A stretch of DNA of 64,000 nucleotides. Source: Cladosporium sp. IMV 00045. Lineage: Eukaryota; Ascomycota; Dothideomycetes; Cladosporiales; Cladosporiaceae. Positions within the stretch are counted from its first letter, which is position 1. Each line of letters begins with the position of its first letter. A program made the position numbers and the translations under genes. The notes under the pieces were generated by a model. That model was given only the letters and a program-made list of their open reading frames with translations. It was not told the origin of the DNA and made no database searches. The stretch lies in NCBI GenBank assembly GCA_001931905.2, contig MSJI02000259.1, positions 1-64,000 on the forward strand. Direction: 5' to 3'. This document shows positions 11,430 to 23,102 of the stretch, in pieces.

Positions 11430-13116
11430 TGTTTGCTGTAATGACTGTGGTGGTATTGATGGTGCGTAGAGAGTGTTGGGGGAGGTAGTGAAGGATAACG
11501 ATCGATATCTTCGCGGTATGCCTATAACGATTGGAGTGTCATGCTCAGAAAGGTCAAGGTTTGACTTGTTCCTTTGTTCGAACAACCAAGAAAATAGAGA
11601 CGCTCGAACAATCGAGACAATGATAATTATATTGAGAGCTGCCAGACATGAAAGAAATCGTGCAAGCCACGGGGTTGTTGCAGACAATGAAATCCATGGC
11701 GTCGTTGTAGACCGGTACATTGTCAGTCAAAAGGTATCTCTGCGTTGGAGAATCCCATAACGAAGACGAGGGTGGCCTGATGGGGTACTTCATGATATTT
11801 GAACCTGTCGGGGATTTTTGTAGGCCAGGTGAGACGGATGTCAAAACGTGTGGCGAGATAGCGAGGCCGTTGGCGCTGTGGTGTCTCACAGTGGATTGGC
11901 TTGGTGGAAGGCCTAGATGGACGTTCAGTAGTATCAACGTCGAAAACGGTGGCGGGAAAAGAGATCTCGCAAACACGTGCGAATATCGCGAGATACCACG
12001 TGATTTGATGTGACGAAAATGTGATGATGACCGTGGCTCTCACCTTGTTATCGTCGGGATGTGATGAAGTGCGATGCAACGAAAACGGCGGGCTCGTCAT
12101 GCTCGTCCATTACGTCCATGATTCCACCGCACATGCAGGCGCGCCTACATCGGGACCAAAGTCATCATCACAAAACATGGCAATGAGTCGCATTGATCCT
12201 CGCGAATCAGTATAGTTCTCGTTGTTGCAAGCGAGCGTTTGAGCTCCAAAGGTTCCGGGGCACGCAAACGCGTCAGCCTCAGGCGGTTGCCGGCGTTCTT
12301 CCAGCGTCAAGAGATCGAGTTGTATCTTCGGGAGACCGGGTTCCTGAGGCCACATGTTTCATCATCCGTCAACATCAGCACAGAAAAGAGGTCGAGAAAG
12401 GTCGATGGTGGGCCACGCGGTCGACTCTGGGCTGGTTTCCCCCCGTCCTAATGCATGAGGTAGAGGGCAAGACGCCATACAACCGCTCATGGTGATACAA
12501 GGAACGCTGTTCAAGCTCTGACCGCGGCTTGCCCTCGAACCGCTGGCCACGCTTATCCATGCTAGAAACAGGTGGCTCGCCGTCTTATAGGTGCTGCACG
12601 GTGCTGCTACTCATGCTAGTCGTCACATATGCCTCTCCATGCGCACGCCATAAGGGGCAAGCTTCCGCAGGCAGGCACGCAGGATTTCGAGATCGACTTC
12701 TCCGCGTTTCAGGTCTCTCCCTGCGACCCACCGCCCTGCGACAACATCACTGCTTCCGACCCATTATTCTCCAGCCAGACCAACCAGACCTCCATGGGCT
12801 GACTTGCGTGGCCATCCTGGGCGTTGCTCGTCTACGCGAGAACCAGATCGTATCGTTGAGCTCACTCGACCAAGCTTGGATGTCCGAAGAGCTATCGAAA
12901 GGTATGTATAAGAAGGTCTGTCTCGTCTCCTTGATCCTCTCGATTCTCCCCATCCAACAACAACAACTCCTCAGTGCTGTGCGCTCCTTTGAATTTCCTC
13001 ATCTTCCTTCAGTCGCTTCAATAGGATCCGGTATCCTCTGCATCATTCTTTGAACCTTTCCCCAGAAAAACATCAATCAATCCAACTTCACATCAACACC
13101 ACTTCAATCAGCAAAA
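11430..13116. other. Long intergenic region, no supported gene
   Basis: Divergent promoter region of about 1.7 kb between two genes for secreted proteins. Several open frames exist on both strands (for example 12529-13053, plus), but none shows a domain, signal peptide or splice structure. A TATA-like TATAAG near 12908 and a CT-rich stretch after it suggest the promoter of the gene at 13117. Confidence 0.5.
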
Positions 13117-14352
13117 ATGAAGAACGTCATCGCTCTCTCTGCCCTTCTCGCCCTTGCGGCCGCTGCCCCCATGCCCCACGGCAGCTACGGCAAGGACATC
13201 GCGGCCTCGGGCGGCGACTACAGCAACAGCGAGGACAGCCCTGCTGTTCCCACTTCCACCGCTGCGGCGGGTGGTTCAGCCTACGGTGGCTCATCTGCTG
13301 GTGGCTCTTTCGGGGGGTCATCTGGCTCGACCGGTTCCGGCTCGGGCTCGATTGGAGGGTCGACCGGCTCTCCATCCGCCCCGGGCGGAAGCATTGGCGG
13401 CAGCGAGGGTGCTGCTCCGCCATACCCGACCTCTGGCAGCTCTGGTAGCTCCGGCAGCTCGGGCTCCAGCTCAGGCTCAAGCTCGGGCGGCTTCGACTTC
13501 GGCGGCCTCGGCGGCCTGAGCGGTGGAAGCCAGGGTGGTGCAGCTGCCCCAACCGGCAGCCCATCCAGCGGTGGCCCAGGCGGCTACGACAGCGGCTCAA
13601 GCGGTAGCAGTGGATTTGGCGGTCTTGGAGGCCTCGGCGGTGGCTCAAGCAGCGGTGGCAGCAGCGGTGGATTGGGCGGATTCGGAGGTCTCGGTGGCCT
13701 CGGAGGCGGCTCCAGCAGCGGTGGAATTGGCGGCTTTGGCGGCAGCGATGACGACAAGGGCTCCTCCGCCCCGGGTGGCTATGAGACCCCTGGCATCAAC
13801 GACTCTCCTTCCGGCGGTTCATCTTCCACCCCGGGCGGCAGCGAGTCCTCTCCCGTCGGTGGTGATGACTCTTCTTCCACCCCGGAGACCCCCTCAGGCT
13901 ACGAGGGCGCCGACGACTCTGACGATTCTTCTGACTCTGAGGGCGAGACTGGTGAGGATGCTTCTTCCAGCACCCCCGAGACCCCGTCCAGCGACGACTC
14001 TGAGACTCCTTCCTTCGGCGGCAGCGACGAGACCACTCCCGAGACTCCCACTGGCTACGACGGTGAGGACTCTTCTGCTGAGACCCCCGCCAGCGGCAGC
14101 GAGGGTGAGAGCACTACTCCCGAGGTTCCTTCCGGCTCTGAGGGCGAGGACTCTTCCTCCACGACCCCCGAGACCCCGGCCAGCGGCAGCGAGGGCGAGA
14201 GCAGCACCCCCGAAACTCCCACCGGCTACGAGGGTGGTGAGGACGCCAGCTCGACCGACTCCTCAGCTTCCTCCGGCGCGGCCGACTCCTACTCTGGCTC
14301 CGAGGACTCTTCTGCCTCCTCTCCCCCGTCCGCCTACGGCCGCCGTCACTAG
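13117..14352 (+). CDS. Secreted Ser/Gly- and Pro/Glu/Thr-rich protein
   Basis: Single exon, 411 aa. The signal peptide is MKNVIALSALLALAAAAP. The rest is low complexity. Residues to about 215 are Gly/Ser-rich (repeats such as GGLGGLGGGSSSGG). The second half is acidic and built on irregular repeats of the type TPETPSGYEG and ASGSEGES. The mature part has no cysteines, no membrane segment and no GPI tail; it ends SPPSAYGRRH. It is probably an extracellular or wall-associated matrix protein; no enzymatic domain is visible. Codon use is uniform and C-ending, like a well-expressed gene. Confidence 0.82.
   Translation: MKNVIALSALLALAAAAPMPHGSYGKDIAASGGDYSNSEDSPAVPTSTAAAGGSAYGGSSAGGSFGGSSGSTGSGSGSIGGSTGSPSAPGGSIGGSEGAAPPYPTSGSSGSSGSSGSSSGSSSGGFDFGGLGGLSGGSQGGAAAPTGSPSSGGPGGYDSGSSGSSGFGGLGGLGGGSSSGGSSGGLGGFGGLGGLGGGSSSGGIGGFGGSDDDKGSSAPGGYETPGINDSPSGGSSSTPGGSESSPVGGDDSSSTPETPSGYEGADDSDDSSDSEGETGEDASSSTPETPSSDDSETPSFGGSDETTPETPTGYDGEDSSAETPASGSEGESTTPEVPSGSEGEDSSSTTPETPASGSEGESSTPETPTGYEGGEDASSTDSSASSGAADSYSGSEDSSASSPPSAYGRRH
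13250..14330 (+). repeat. Low-complexity coding repeats (Gly/Ser, then TPETP)
   Basis: Degenerate tandem repeats inside the secreted protein gene. The first part has short GGSSSGG-type units. The later part has PETPxGYEG and PASGSEGE units of about 10-20 residues. Confidence 0.8.
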
Positions 14353-15168
14353 ATTCCGACATTCAAGCAAAGAACGTGAGGCAAGGCAAGCAAAATGCGC
14401 GATTTCTTTGATTTCTACCATCCGGCCAGACACCAGGCTGATCGGACGTGTCTAATCCACGGTTGAAACCCAGCCCCGTTCACATCCGTACGATGGGAAG
14501 GGAAAAAAGCGTTGGAAACGATTTTCTCATTTTTTATGACTATTTTTGGCACCAACAGTTGCCGTGCCACTCCTTAAGAGTTGAGAGATCCTTGCGGAAC
14601 AGGGAAATTTGTATATTATATAAGAAGACAATCGGAAAGTGCAGAAATGGATGCTTCCGGTATAGAATTCTTTTCACTAGAATTGCCCTTGATTTATTTG
14701 AGAATGTTTTCGGACCTGTTCAGCCATCTTTTGTTATGTCCTTGTGTGGCAATCAATTCGTGTGTCGTTGCAATGCAGGGTCGAACTTGTGCGTCCGATC
14801 TTTGAGATCAAGTGATAAAGGCCCAATGTTTGGTGTGCATAGAACCCATTTACAAAGGACCAGTTTAATGCTAGAAATGATTAAATTGAATGTGCTCGCT
14901 CCTACTTCCAGTGCCGTGCAAAAGTCCACAATGCATGGCTGCAGCGTTGTTTGAAGAAAAGAGGTAGACTAATTCTGCGACATTCTGTCTTCGATAAATG
15001 GGAGCTTTCTGTGAGAAGGACAACAAATCACCGCCTTTGGCTTTGATAATCAGAAGTAAAACCCAAAATTCGATTGCAAATGCCCACAACGCTTCGCTAA
15101 AACGCTAACTCACTATGACTGACACTCTGATCAGAGAAAACAAGCAAAAAGAGATGCACGAAGAGCCA
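14353..15168. other. Intergenic between convergent genes
   Basis: AT-richer 3' flanks of the secreted-protein gene and the hydrolase gene. No gene is seen. Confidence 0.55.
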
Positions 15169-16995
15169 TCAATTCACAACCTGCACACTCCCCCTGGGCG
15201 CCGCACTCGTCAACCCATCGTCGCGCACCTTACTCTCCTTGACCCCCTGCTCGCCAAAAACCCTTCTCAACTCCTTACAAGCCTTGAGATAATGCTCGCG
15301 CACGCCGGGGGTGGGCTTCCAGGGATTGGGCGCTTTGTCCCAGCCGTGAGGCACGCCTTCGATCATGGTGTAGTGGACTTTCTTGTCAATTTCGGGCGAT
15401 TGCAGGCGGTCGCGGAAGGCTTGTCCTTCGTCCAGGAGCATGTCCCATTCGCAGGTGTGCAGGATGATTTCGTGAGGGAGGCCGTTTTTGAGGAGCGCGG
15501 TGGGGGCGACGCCGGGGGAGAGGTAGGGTGAGTCTAGGGAAATGGAGTGGGGTGGGTGCAGGTAGCTGTTGGGGGGATTGTTAGTGGTGTTTTGGTAGTA
15601 AGTGGCGGGTGGCGGGTATACGTACGATTCATCGAAGAGATCGGTGAATAGTGCTGGCAGCTCTTGGTCTTTCCTTGGACATGTTTCACGGCGCTGCTCG
15701 CGGGTGCGGGTGTAGTCTAATGAAGGGTACCAGGGAACGATGGCTCGGAGGGAGATGTCCGAGACTTGCCGCATAACATCTTCACGCACTTGCATGTTGT
15801 GCTTTGTGGCTGGACCGCGCTTCAGTGGTGGCGGAGTCTCTGTTGGATTGAGCATTTCAACGCGACTTGCTTCTTGCGGAAGCTTGCTAGTCGAAGATTC
15901 CGGCGAGTCAAACGGGTTTTGCGATTTGCGAACCGGGTTGTCCATGTTGGATTCGTCTTCGCGAGGGAAGCCGGTCATCTCGTCCCATAGGCGCAAAGGC
16001 ACGGAGCATGCCATGTTTGCTCCTGAGCTGAAACCGGAAAGGGCGATCTTGTTAGGATCAATGCCGAGCTCTTCAGCATTTTGATGAACCCAGATGACAG
16101 CATCCACACCGTCATCAACTGCAGTCGGGAAAGGGCATTCCGGCGCAAGACGATAATCAACCGCAATGACGACAGCGTTGCACTCGTCGACAACCGTACT
16201 GCACCATCTGGCATCATCCATAGGTGAGCCGAGCGTGAAACCTCCGCCATGGAAATTGAGGACAACAGGATAGCCACCCCAACGCCTTGCACTACTGCTG
16301 CGGCGCCTGAGGGCATTTCCTAATGACGCAATGCTCGCACGTCTCTGCTTGCCTTTACCCACACTTTCATCCTCTTCCTCGTCCGCTGAAGCCGGGCGGT
16401 CCTTCCATAGCTGTTTCTGTGTTCCATAGTCCATTGGTACATAAAAGTACAAGTCGATGTTTCCAGACTTGCCAGATATAGTCGACTGGATCGTGCGTTT
16501 GAAATTGTATTTTGGCGGCCTTGGAGGCGCCAATCTGTGGAAGAACATGCCCAAGCCCATGAGGACTCGCCAAAATTGCGCTTGTACATGCAGGACCCAT
16601 CGTGGTCTCGCCATCTTGTTCTTGTATACTGCCTTGTGTCGAGTCTCGGGAGGCTGCGAAGTGAGGTATTCCAGCGTCTCTGGATCGGCGTTCTTCTTTA
16701 GCTCGTGGTCTAACAGCTTGGTCTTGGTGCGCTGTAGAGGATGTCGAAGCGCATGAGGGCGGGAAGGCGTTGGACTTTTCTCTTTCCGCTCCTGAGCGGG
16801 GGTTTGTAGGCTTGGTTGGCTGTTGTTTGGGTCTTCTTCGTCTTTCTGTAGCTTCGACTGGCCTCGTTGAATGGGATGTCGAATTGATTCCGCTCTTGAT
16901 GCGGTGGTGTATGCTTCAGCACCCTGCTCGGTGCTGTTTTCGCTGCGAGCCTGAGACTCCGCTCTCTGTATGGGGTGTCTCAATGCTTCTGCCAT
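15169..16995 (-). CDS. HSL-type alpha/beta hydrolase with N-terminal RHPxQR repeats
   Basis: A hormone-sensitive-lipase-family esterase/lipase. The oxyanion-hole motif HGGGF lies at about 249-253, then DYRLAPECPFP, the nucleophile elbow GFSSG (S323), the acid in CEWDMLLDEG and the His in VPHGWDK. The ester substrate is unknown. The N-terminus, residues 6-89, contains three copies of RHPIQR/RHPLQR. An acidic/basic Ser-rich insert precedes the catalytic core. MAEALRHPIQR at 16995 is taken as the start because the first repeat follows at once; the frame stays open to 17172. Positions 15566-15625 form a likely 60-nt intron (GTACGT...CTAAC...CAACAG) that is in frame and stop-free. Splicing it gives 588 aa, retaining it 608. 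Confidence 0.88.
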   Translation of the reverse strand: MAEALRHPIQRAESQARSENSTEQGAEAYTTASRAESIRHPIQRGQSKLQKDEEDPNNSQPSLQTPAQERKEKSPTPSRPHALRHPLQRTKTKLLDHELKKNADPETLEYLTSQPPETRHKAVYKNKMARPRWVLHVQAQFWRVLMGLGMFFHRLAPPRPPKYNFKRTIQSTISGKSGNIDLYFYVPMDYGTQKQLWKDRPASADEEEDESVGKGKQRRASIASLGNALRRRSSSARRWGGYPVVLNFHGGGFTLGSPMDDARWCSTVVDECNAVVIAVDYRLAPECPFPTAVDDGVDAVIWVHQNAEELGIDPNKIALSGFSSGANMACSVPLRLWDEMTGFPREDESNMDNPVRKSQNPFDSPESSTSKLPQEASRVEMLNPTETPPPLKRGPATKHNMQVREDVMRQVSDISLRAIVPWYPSLDYTRTREQRRETCPRKDQELPALFTDLFDESYVYPPPATYYQNTTNNPPNSYLHPPHSISLDSPYLSPGVAPTALLKNGLPHEIILHTCEWDMLLDEGQAFRDRLQSPEIDKKVHYTMIEGVPHGWDKAPNPWKPTPGVREHYLKACKELRRVFGEQGVKESKVRDDGLTSAAPRGSVQVVN

Positions 16996-19900
16996 GGTGG
17001 TAAGAGAGTGGTACGCTGGTGAGTAAGGTAGAGTAAAGCAGAGAGCGAGCTCACATTCAACGTTGCGACAAGAGAAACGATGAATAGCCAAAGACGCAAG
17101 ACCCTGGCTCCACAGTAGATTCTTTGCCCAGCGATTAGTGAAGGGCCAAGAGGTGAGAGGAATGGGGGGCAAGAGGGCAAGAAAGTAACGAGGGCGCTGA
17201 TTGAAGGCGATTACTCCCTAGGTGGCTGAGCAAGACTGAACCAAGGATCTGGCAACGCAGTAAACTCCGCCAACGTCAGTCACTCACATGCTTGGTGGTT
17301 GAGCACGTGCCTGATGTCCACGCGGTAGGTGCATCTCGACCGTTGATGACGTATGCCGTCGGCGTTTCGCTTGAAACGGAGAAGGTTCGATTAAGGTTCA
17401 TTCCTGCCTGCACTTGAAAGTAAAGGCGTTTAAATTCACTTCATGTCTTCAGATACCTTGCCTGTCTAGGTACCATACTCTGGGGACCTTGAAAGGGCAA
17501 GCCACTGGTCGACACGATGATTTGCTTCCTTTATCTTGACCCTAGATTTCTGTCCGCTCGATTGAATCAACGACCACACAGCTAAGTTTTCCAATGTCAA
17601 CCTGAACCTATTATTACAGACGAAGCAAAACAAACGCTTTGAATGCTTCTGAGGATCACTCTATCTGTGAATCACCACCCATTTCTTAACCAAGTCAGGC
17701 GTTGCTGTCATCTGGCTGCATACTGCAAGGCTGAACCTCCGACCGCGACTCAGCCCTTAGCGAGCCAGCGCTTTTACAGTGCTGCCATCTACGGCGAGTA
17801 AAGTCACGTGGATTCGCATAGACTCAGCCTGGCCGTATTTCTTCGTCTCAACATAATCATCGGAACATCTTGCTCCTCGTCGTCCATTGCTACGCTAGCA
17901 TTTTATCTCGGATCGATCTATGTCAGTACACCTTCTGATCCTCGACAATAACTTATTCTGATGCACTCTTCTCGGGTTAGCTGTCTAAGAGCCTTCCCGG
18001 TCAAAGATACGCTGCTCATGAAGCCGAGGCTACTTTGAATCCTCTTCGGACTCCAGACACACTGCGAGAAGGCTCGATCTGTGAAAAGAAACTCTCCCCA
18101 TCGGAAGGAGCGGAACATATTTTGAGGTCTGAGGGATGTCTGGGAACGGTGCAGATCACGACGAAGCCCTGCGGGGGATCTTGGACTTGGGTGGCAGGTG
18201 ATTGAAATTCAATGACGCCGTCGCAGCATACAAGATGGAGTAAGCTCGTGGGTGAAGGCCATTCAGACCCATAAGTCGGAGTGGTCACGAGACATGGACA
18301 ATACCTTTGCGAATCAGTCTCACGATCACCAGAAATGTCCAGCCAGGCCCATAGTCGCAGACAAGTTGCCCTCGAAGGCTTGTTGTCCAGGACAGTACGA
18401 CTTCTTTGTGGGTCCCAAGTCGTTGATAAGATCTAAGGCCATTGATCGCGCTACTTGCGCTGCTTTTGAAATTGACGCAAATCTTGCACAGGGGGATCAA
18501 CCATCACAGACCGAACGCTTCTTGCCTCAGTCCTTTCTTCAGTCTTCTTTCCTTCCTCAGCCGCATCGCCTTAGGTACTGACCAGCAGCACGCTAAACAA
18601 AGAGCACCGCAGACGAATCCGAGTAGAGTCGCCAGTTGGAAGCTTTTGGCGCCGAGAAACATCAACCATGCATGACCTCGCGCAGGTTTGCTTTTGTATG
18701 AAGGGCGTCGTCCTAAAAGTGCTGCCGCTTCGCGCTTGCTGATACTGACGCCTTGTGCGAGATACCTCGCAAATCTCTGGCAATTGCATTCGCTGACCTG
18801 GTAGTGGGTCAAAACGTCTTCTCCATGGCCTATGACTGGTGCATTTTCAACAATGCGTGTGAACGCACCTTCTTAGCGTGCAGGTGAAGGATGTGACCTT
18901 TGCTGCCTCTTGAACGAGCTTGCCGTGACAAGACAGATCAGCATCGCCGCATCGATATTGTATGCGTGTTCTGCATCCTCCGAGGTACTGTGACCCGGCT
19001 CATTTTCCTTTTGAACCGAAGCCCGTCAAAGATCGTGGGATCTATCCAAATATCGCAAACATTGAGTACACTTTGTTTTTGGCTCGGGTCACCTGGATCT
19101 TGATACCAGGATTCGTTTGTCAGCAAAGTTGAAAGAAGGATACGACCGAAACCGAACAGATCAGGAACGAGATTGCTGACTTCAGTATGAAAAGACAAGG
19201 TATCCATGTATGGACGTTCCTTCTCCTAACACGCATATCCTATCAAGGGGGCCTGCGTTACTACACACTCGAGCCAATACGCGCAATCGCCGACGGATTT
19301 GCCGTGCAAGATTTGAATTCGTCTTTCGACTTCTGCAAGCCTTTAGAGAGCGTAAAGGACAAGAGACTGTTTTCGTGAGAAATGCCGTACGTTCTCGTTT
19401 CATCACGAGCTATATCAATTCTCTCCATCGATCTCCCACCAGGCAACCCTGTCAGCTGCTGCCGTGGTCGGAGTTTTCTCCTGGTCATCGACAGAGAAAA
19501 CGGTCTGCCTGGCCAACATGTTCTGGCATTGGAGTTTACTCGACGCCTGCTTCGCTCTGATCAGTTCTGTTCAGCAGCGTTTTCTTGCTGAGCTTCCCGA
19601 CAAGCGAGACGAGTTCGACGAGTGGAAGCCCCATTGGCTTGCGACGCTGAACCTCGCCCTTGGTATCAATCATTGCGACAGATCGTGGTCAAGTCCGCGT
19701 CCAGTCAGCTGTGCGATGATCTGGGTCTGGCAGACCCCGATGATGCTCATGAACTACTCTTGGGTTCTTTTCCTTTTGAGATACTCCATACATATTCTCA
19801 CGCTGATATTCGATGACAAACATGATGCATTGACCTAAACAGTACGTATATCTTGCTCACCCGCTGCGCTTTACAAGAAGGCTGACAATGATTGTAGACT

Positions 19901-20220
19901 GCTACCATCACAGCCGTGGATGCCTCTTGATAGTCGTCAAATTTCTGGTTTGCGCGTTCATCACAATGCACAAGCTAAAGCTGGTGCGCAGAGAACAGAA
20001 AAATTCGCCGACATCAAAGCCACGTTCTCTACCCTCAGCAGGGAGGCCGTGTCTGGCAAGCGGCAAGACAATTCGACATTGCGAACGACTGTCTGGCCAC
20101 AACTATTCTTCGATGCCTAGGTTGCTCAAATGTCAAGCGATTGATGCAGCACCCCAAAAGGATCGTCTCAAGTAAAGACAGAACACTGCACGAAACGATG
20201 ATATGATTGAGTCAAACGAT
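16996..20220. other. Gene-poor stretch with weak relics
   Basis: No gene can be supported. Weak hints on the minus strand are a frame at 18504-18812 with one hydrophobic segment (FQLATLLGFVCGALCLAC) and a basic tail, and a frame at 18938-19207 with a kinase-helix-like LVPDLFGFGRILLSTLL. Neither has a domain or splice partner that I could find. Frames around 19470-19840 are open on both strands but mutually inconsistent. This looks like decayed sequence at the edge of an accessory region. Confidence 0.4.
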
Positions 20221-20925
20221 CTAAAAAGCGAAAGCCACAGCCAGGGTTGCTGCAACAATGAGAGCACTCATTGCTCCCGGTTTAAGGCCTTCTGCAGACG
20301 AAACACCCCTCACCTCCATCTCGTGGCATTTGTTACCCGAACTGTCTGGGAACCCACCTGTAGTTCCGATCCAAAAGCTGCGAATTTTTTGCGGCGTAGA
20401 GTGACATGCACCAGATTCCCTACTCTGGCAACTCTACGAGTAGTATGGCTTCTGTTCTGTTGGGACACTGCTCGTGTCGAATCCCGGCTCGGAGTCGGGC
20501 TCTGGAAAAATCATGACTTGTCTGGCAGCCAGCTCACCCGCCTCCACGGTGCTGGAGATGCTTTCGTTGGTTTGTTGATACCAGATCCGAGAGTAGTTTG
20601 CATGCCTGTCGAATGCGGCGGGGTTCAAAGCCGTCAAGTTGAATGGGTTTTCATCCCTCGGAATGCTGCTGCAACATGGCCCTGGTCGTTGGTTTCTGAT
20701 GTTTGTGAAATTGTTGGCAAACATTTAGGCCAGATTGTAACACTCGCGGCTCTCTATGTTACCAAGCGATATAGGGATGTGTTGCATAGTAAAGCCAGGA
20801 TGGTGCGATGACGACTCGCAATCATTGTCTTATCCTTTCGAAAAGTACACTGTAAGGTTTGATCTGCCAAGGGGGTCAGTCTGTGACGTCCATCATGGGT
20901 AGCAAATATCGATTACTGTGACCAT
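20221..20925 (-). pseudogene. GPI-anchor-type surface protein gene, RIP-like decay
   Basis: One reading frame of 235 codons ends in a classical GPI-signal-like tail (GLKPGAMSALIVAATLAVA). It is interrupted by four stops: TGA at 20893-20895, TAA at 20830-20832, TAA at 20725-20727 and TAG at 20434-20436. Between them the frame reads as normal protein with paired cysteines and N-glycosylation sites, e.g. DPLGRSNLTVYFSKG, NYSRIWYQQTNES and FWIGTTGGFPDSSGNKC. The TAA/TAG stops are what C-to-T changes in CAA/CAG (or G-to-A in TGG) would give, as RIP does. No frameshift is seen in this stretch. The N-terminus and signal peptide are uncertain; ATG 20925 is only the first Met in frame. The family is not recognised. 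Confidence 0.68.
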
Positions 20926-23102
20926 GCAAAACGAGCTGACGTGAGCAAAAGGTCACTAAAGGTGTGAGAGATGGCAACATCTTGAGTGATATCAGACCGT
21001 TACACAACGGAGTGTAGGAAGTAGAGACGATAGTTGATCAACTTTTTCAGAGAGACGGATTGGTCCCGAGTAGATGTACTTTCGGACAGGCCTGCCGCAC
21101 CGACACCTTTGTGAAGGCTTATCATTGTCATGGTGTGTGGCAATTCCCCAATTGAATCCTTGTCTTGGCGAAAGTCATGGTTCATGTTACAGATCTGTTG
21201 TGAAGGATCGAAATTTGATTACAATCATCTGCAAAGTGGCAGTCAAGACAGGCCGGGCGTAAACGTCGCAATGTTGAGGTAGGAGTCCGAATACTCCCAT
21301 AGATTTTGATATATATTGCTCTACGCATACCGGAGCGCTATAGTGATAATTAAAAGTCTTATTCTAACATATCTATGCTTTCGATATGTATACGTAAAAG
21401 TCTAACATCTTGACAGCAAGTTATGTGACTTCCCGAAATACTACTCGGAGTACTTAAAATTAGTCTTGTATTATAGCTATAGATCATGTCTACCTAATCT
21501 CGTAGTTTAGAAATCTTACGAGCTAGAATAAAAGACATTCGTTATCTCTTTCGAGGCTCACGGATCTCTTGCGACGTTCACGCTCGTCCACGCTCCGGCC
21601 GTTTTGACTGCTATGTATTTTGCAGATGGTTACAGTCCATGTGCCTTGGCAATGGAAGTATTGCGACCTCAGTTCTTCCTATGATACGGACCAAAGTTGA
21701 CGGCACTTACACCGTTCGCCCCGTGCATTGAACAAGATCCGGCACTCATAGATGATAGCACTGCCCACTTACCTTACTAGCATGCTCCTTTGTGTCTCTT
21801 TGTTGGACGTATTACACGAGGCCATGCAGAGCCGTCTCAAAATCTCAATAAGTGACCTTCTCTGCGAGTGGCTTGTTGGCAATCTGAGAAATCTCTCGAC
21901 TTCCGGTCTTCGGGTTGCTCGCATAGACTCGATGCCACCTGAAAGTACAACGCCATCCACATTCTGCCGGGAGAGTATTTCGCTCAGCCTCGTGCTGTTC
22001 TCGCACCACACGACAGAACAGCCTGTACGAAATGTGTCCACGGCTAGTGCACTTATCTCCTGCTTATGCACACATTCGCGTGCGACAATCAACCTTTCCT
22101 GCCGTTGTTGCATCCCGATCAACGCGGCGGCCTCGCTTCTGGTCTGTGGCATCGCAGCATGATCTTGATCGGGGGCAATGGCCTGATCTCCAAGTATCTC
22201 CGCAAATGACCGGTGTTCGGCGCCTGCAGCTTATGTTGCGGTTACATTCATCAAACGGGAAGTACGCGCCTACAGCTAGGCACTTTGCAGTACTACCCCT
22301 CAAGCACCAGCAATGTCATGCGATAGGTTGCCTCGTCAATGCCCAACGCAGGAAAGCAGCTAGCTGAAAGCTTTGACTATCGATAGGGCTCGACCTCCTC
22401 TACGCCCACGTCAGGCTGTGCCAATTCATCAGTTGGTGTTAGGGTAAGAAACCACTACGTGACTGCAGCCTTACCAACGAAATTGGTCATTGAGTTTGAG
22501 AGGGCGCAACACTATCGCTCACTCTTACCACTGCCTTCTTTCTTGACCTCTCGTCCAACACCACCAGAGATGACACTGCCAATGTCACTGCATGGTTATG
22601 GCATGGAATCGTGCCATGTTCGCCAGAAGTCTCGTTTGGGCATCAGCTTCATAAAGCCGCGGGGCAGCTATGGAGGATGTGAGTTGATGCAAAGATGGGC
22701 TGACAACATCTGCTGTGCACACTGGAAGCGTTCAGGTCGACGGGTATAAGTAACAGACCGTCCTCCATCACACTCGGGGCTACAAGCGCTCCACATCTTG
22801 ACCGCATTCAGCGACTTTCTGGAATATCCAGCCATCTTACGAATCGTTTCTTCGATCTAGACACCAAGCCCCGGAAGCGACCAGCTCGGACTCCCTTGCC
22901 TGTTTCGATTTGGGGTTGCTGTCATGGGCAATTCCTCTGGGAAGATCACAGCTTTCGCTGGAGATGTGCATAGTGCATCCACGAATGGGATTGAAGCAAT
23001 GAACATGTGGCCGCGCTACCCAAGTATCTGCACGGCTCTCAAAGTGGGTGAGCAAAGACTAACGAGGAGACAGATCTTTCACCGGCGTGCTGGGAGGTCC
23101 CG
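20926..23102. other. Gene-poor stretch, no supported gene
   Basis: Contains the TA-rich patch at about 21290-21560. A minus-strand open frame at 21769-22152 (127 codons, e.g. SRQNVDGVVLSGGIESM) has no recognisable domain or splice partner. Nothing else can be supported. Confidence 0.4.
21290..21560. repeat. TA-rich patch, possible RIP-mutated repeat remnant
   Basis: About 270 bp visibly richer in A+T and in TpA steps than its flanks (runs such as GATATATATTG and TAATTAAAAG), with sharp edges and no open frame. In fungi with RIP such patches are typically remnants of transposons. No terminal repeats or transposase frame could be found, so the origin is inference. Confidence 0.45.

Noticed and set aside
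13523..14455. 310-codon Ala/Pro/Arg-rich frame overlapping the Ser/Gly secreted gene
   Set aside because: Frame-shifted reading of a biased repeat region; no start context or domain.
18938..19207. Possible kinase-like helix (LVPDLFGFGRILLSTLL) on the minus strand
   Set aside because: Only one weakly kinase-like segment; no catalytic or nucleotide-binding motif and no splice partner.
20203..20811. 202-codon plus-strand open frame
   Set aside because: It covers the minus-strand pseudogene, whose translation has a GPI tail, Cys pairs and glycosylation sites. The plus-strand reading shows nothing.
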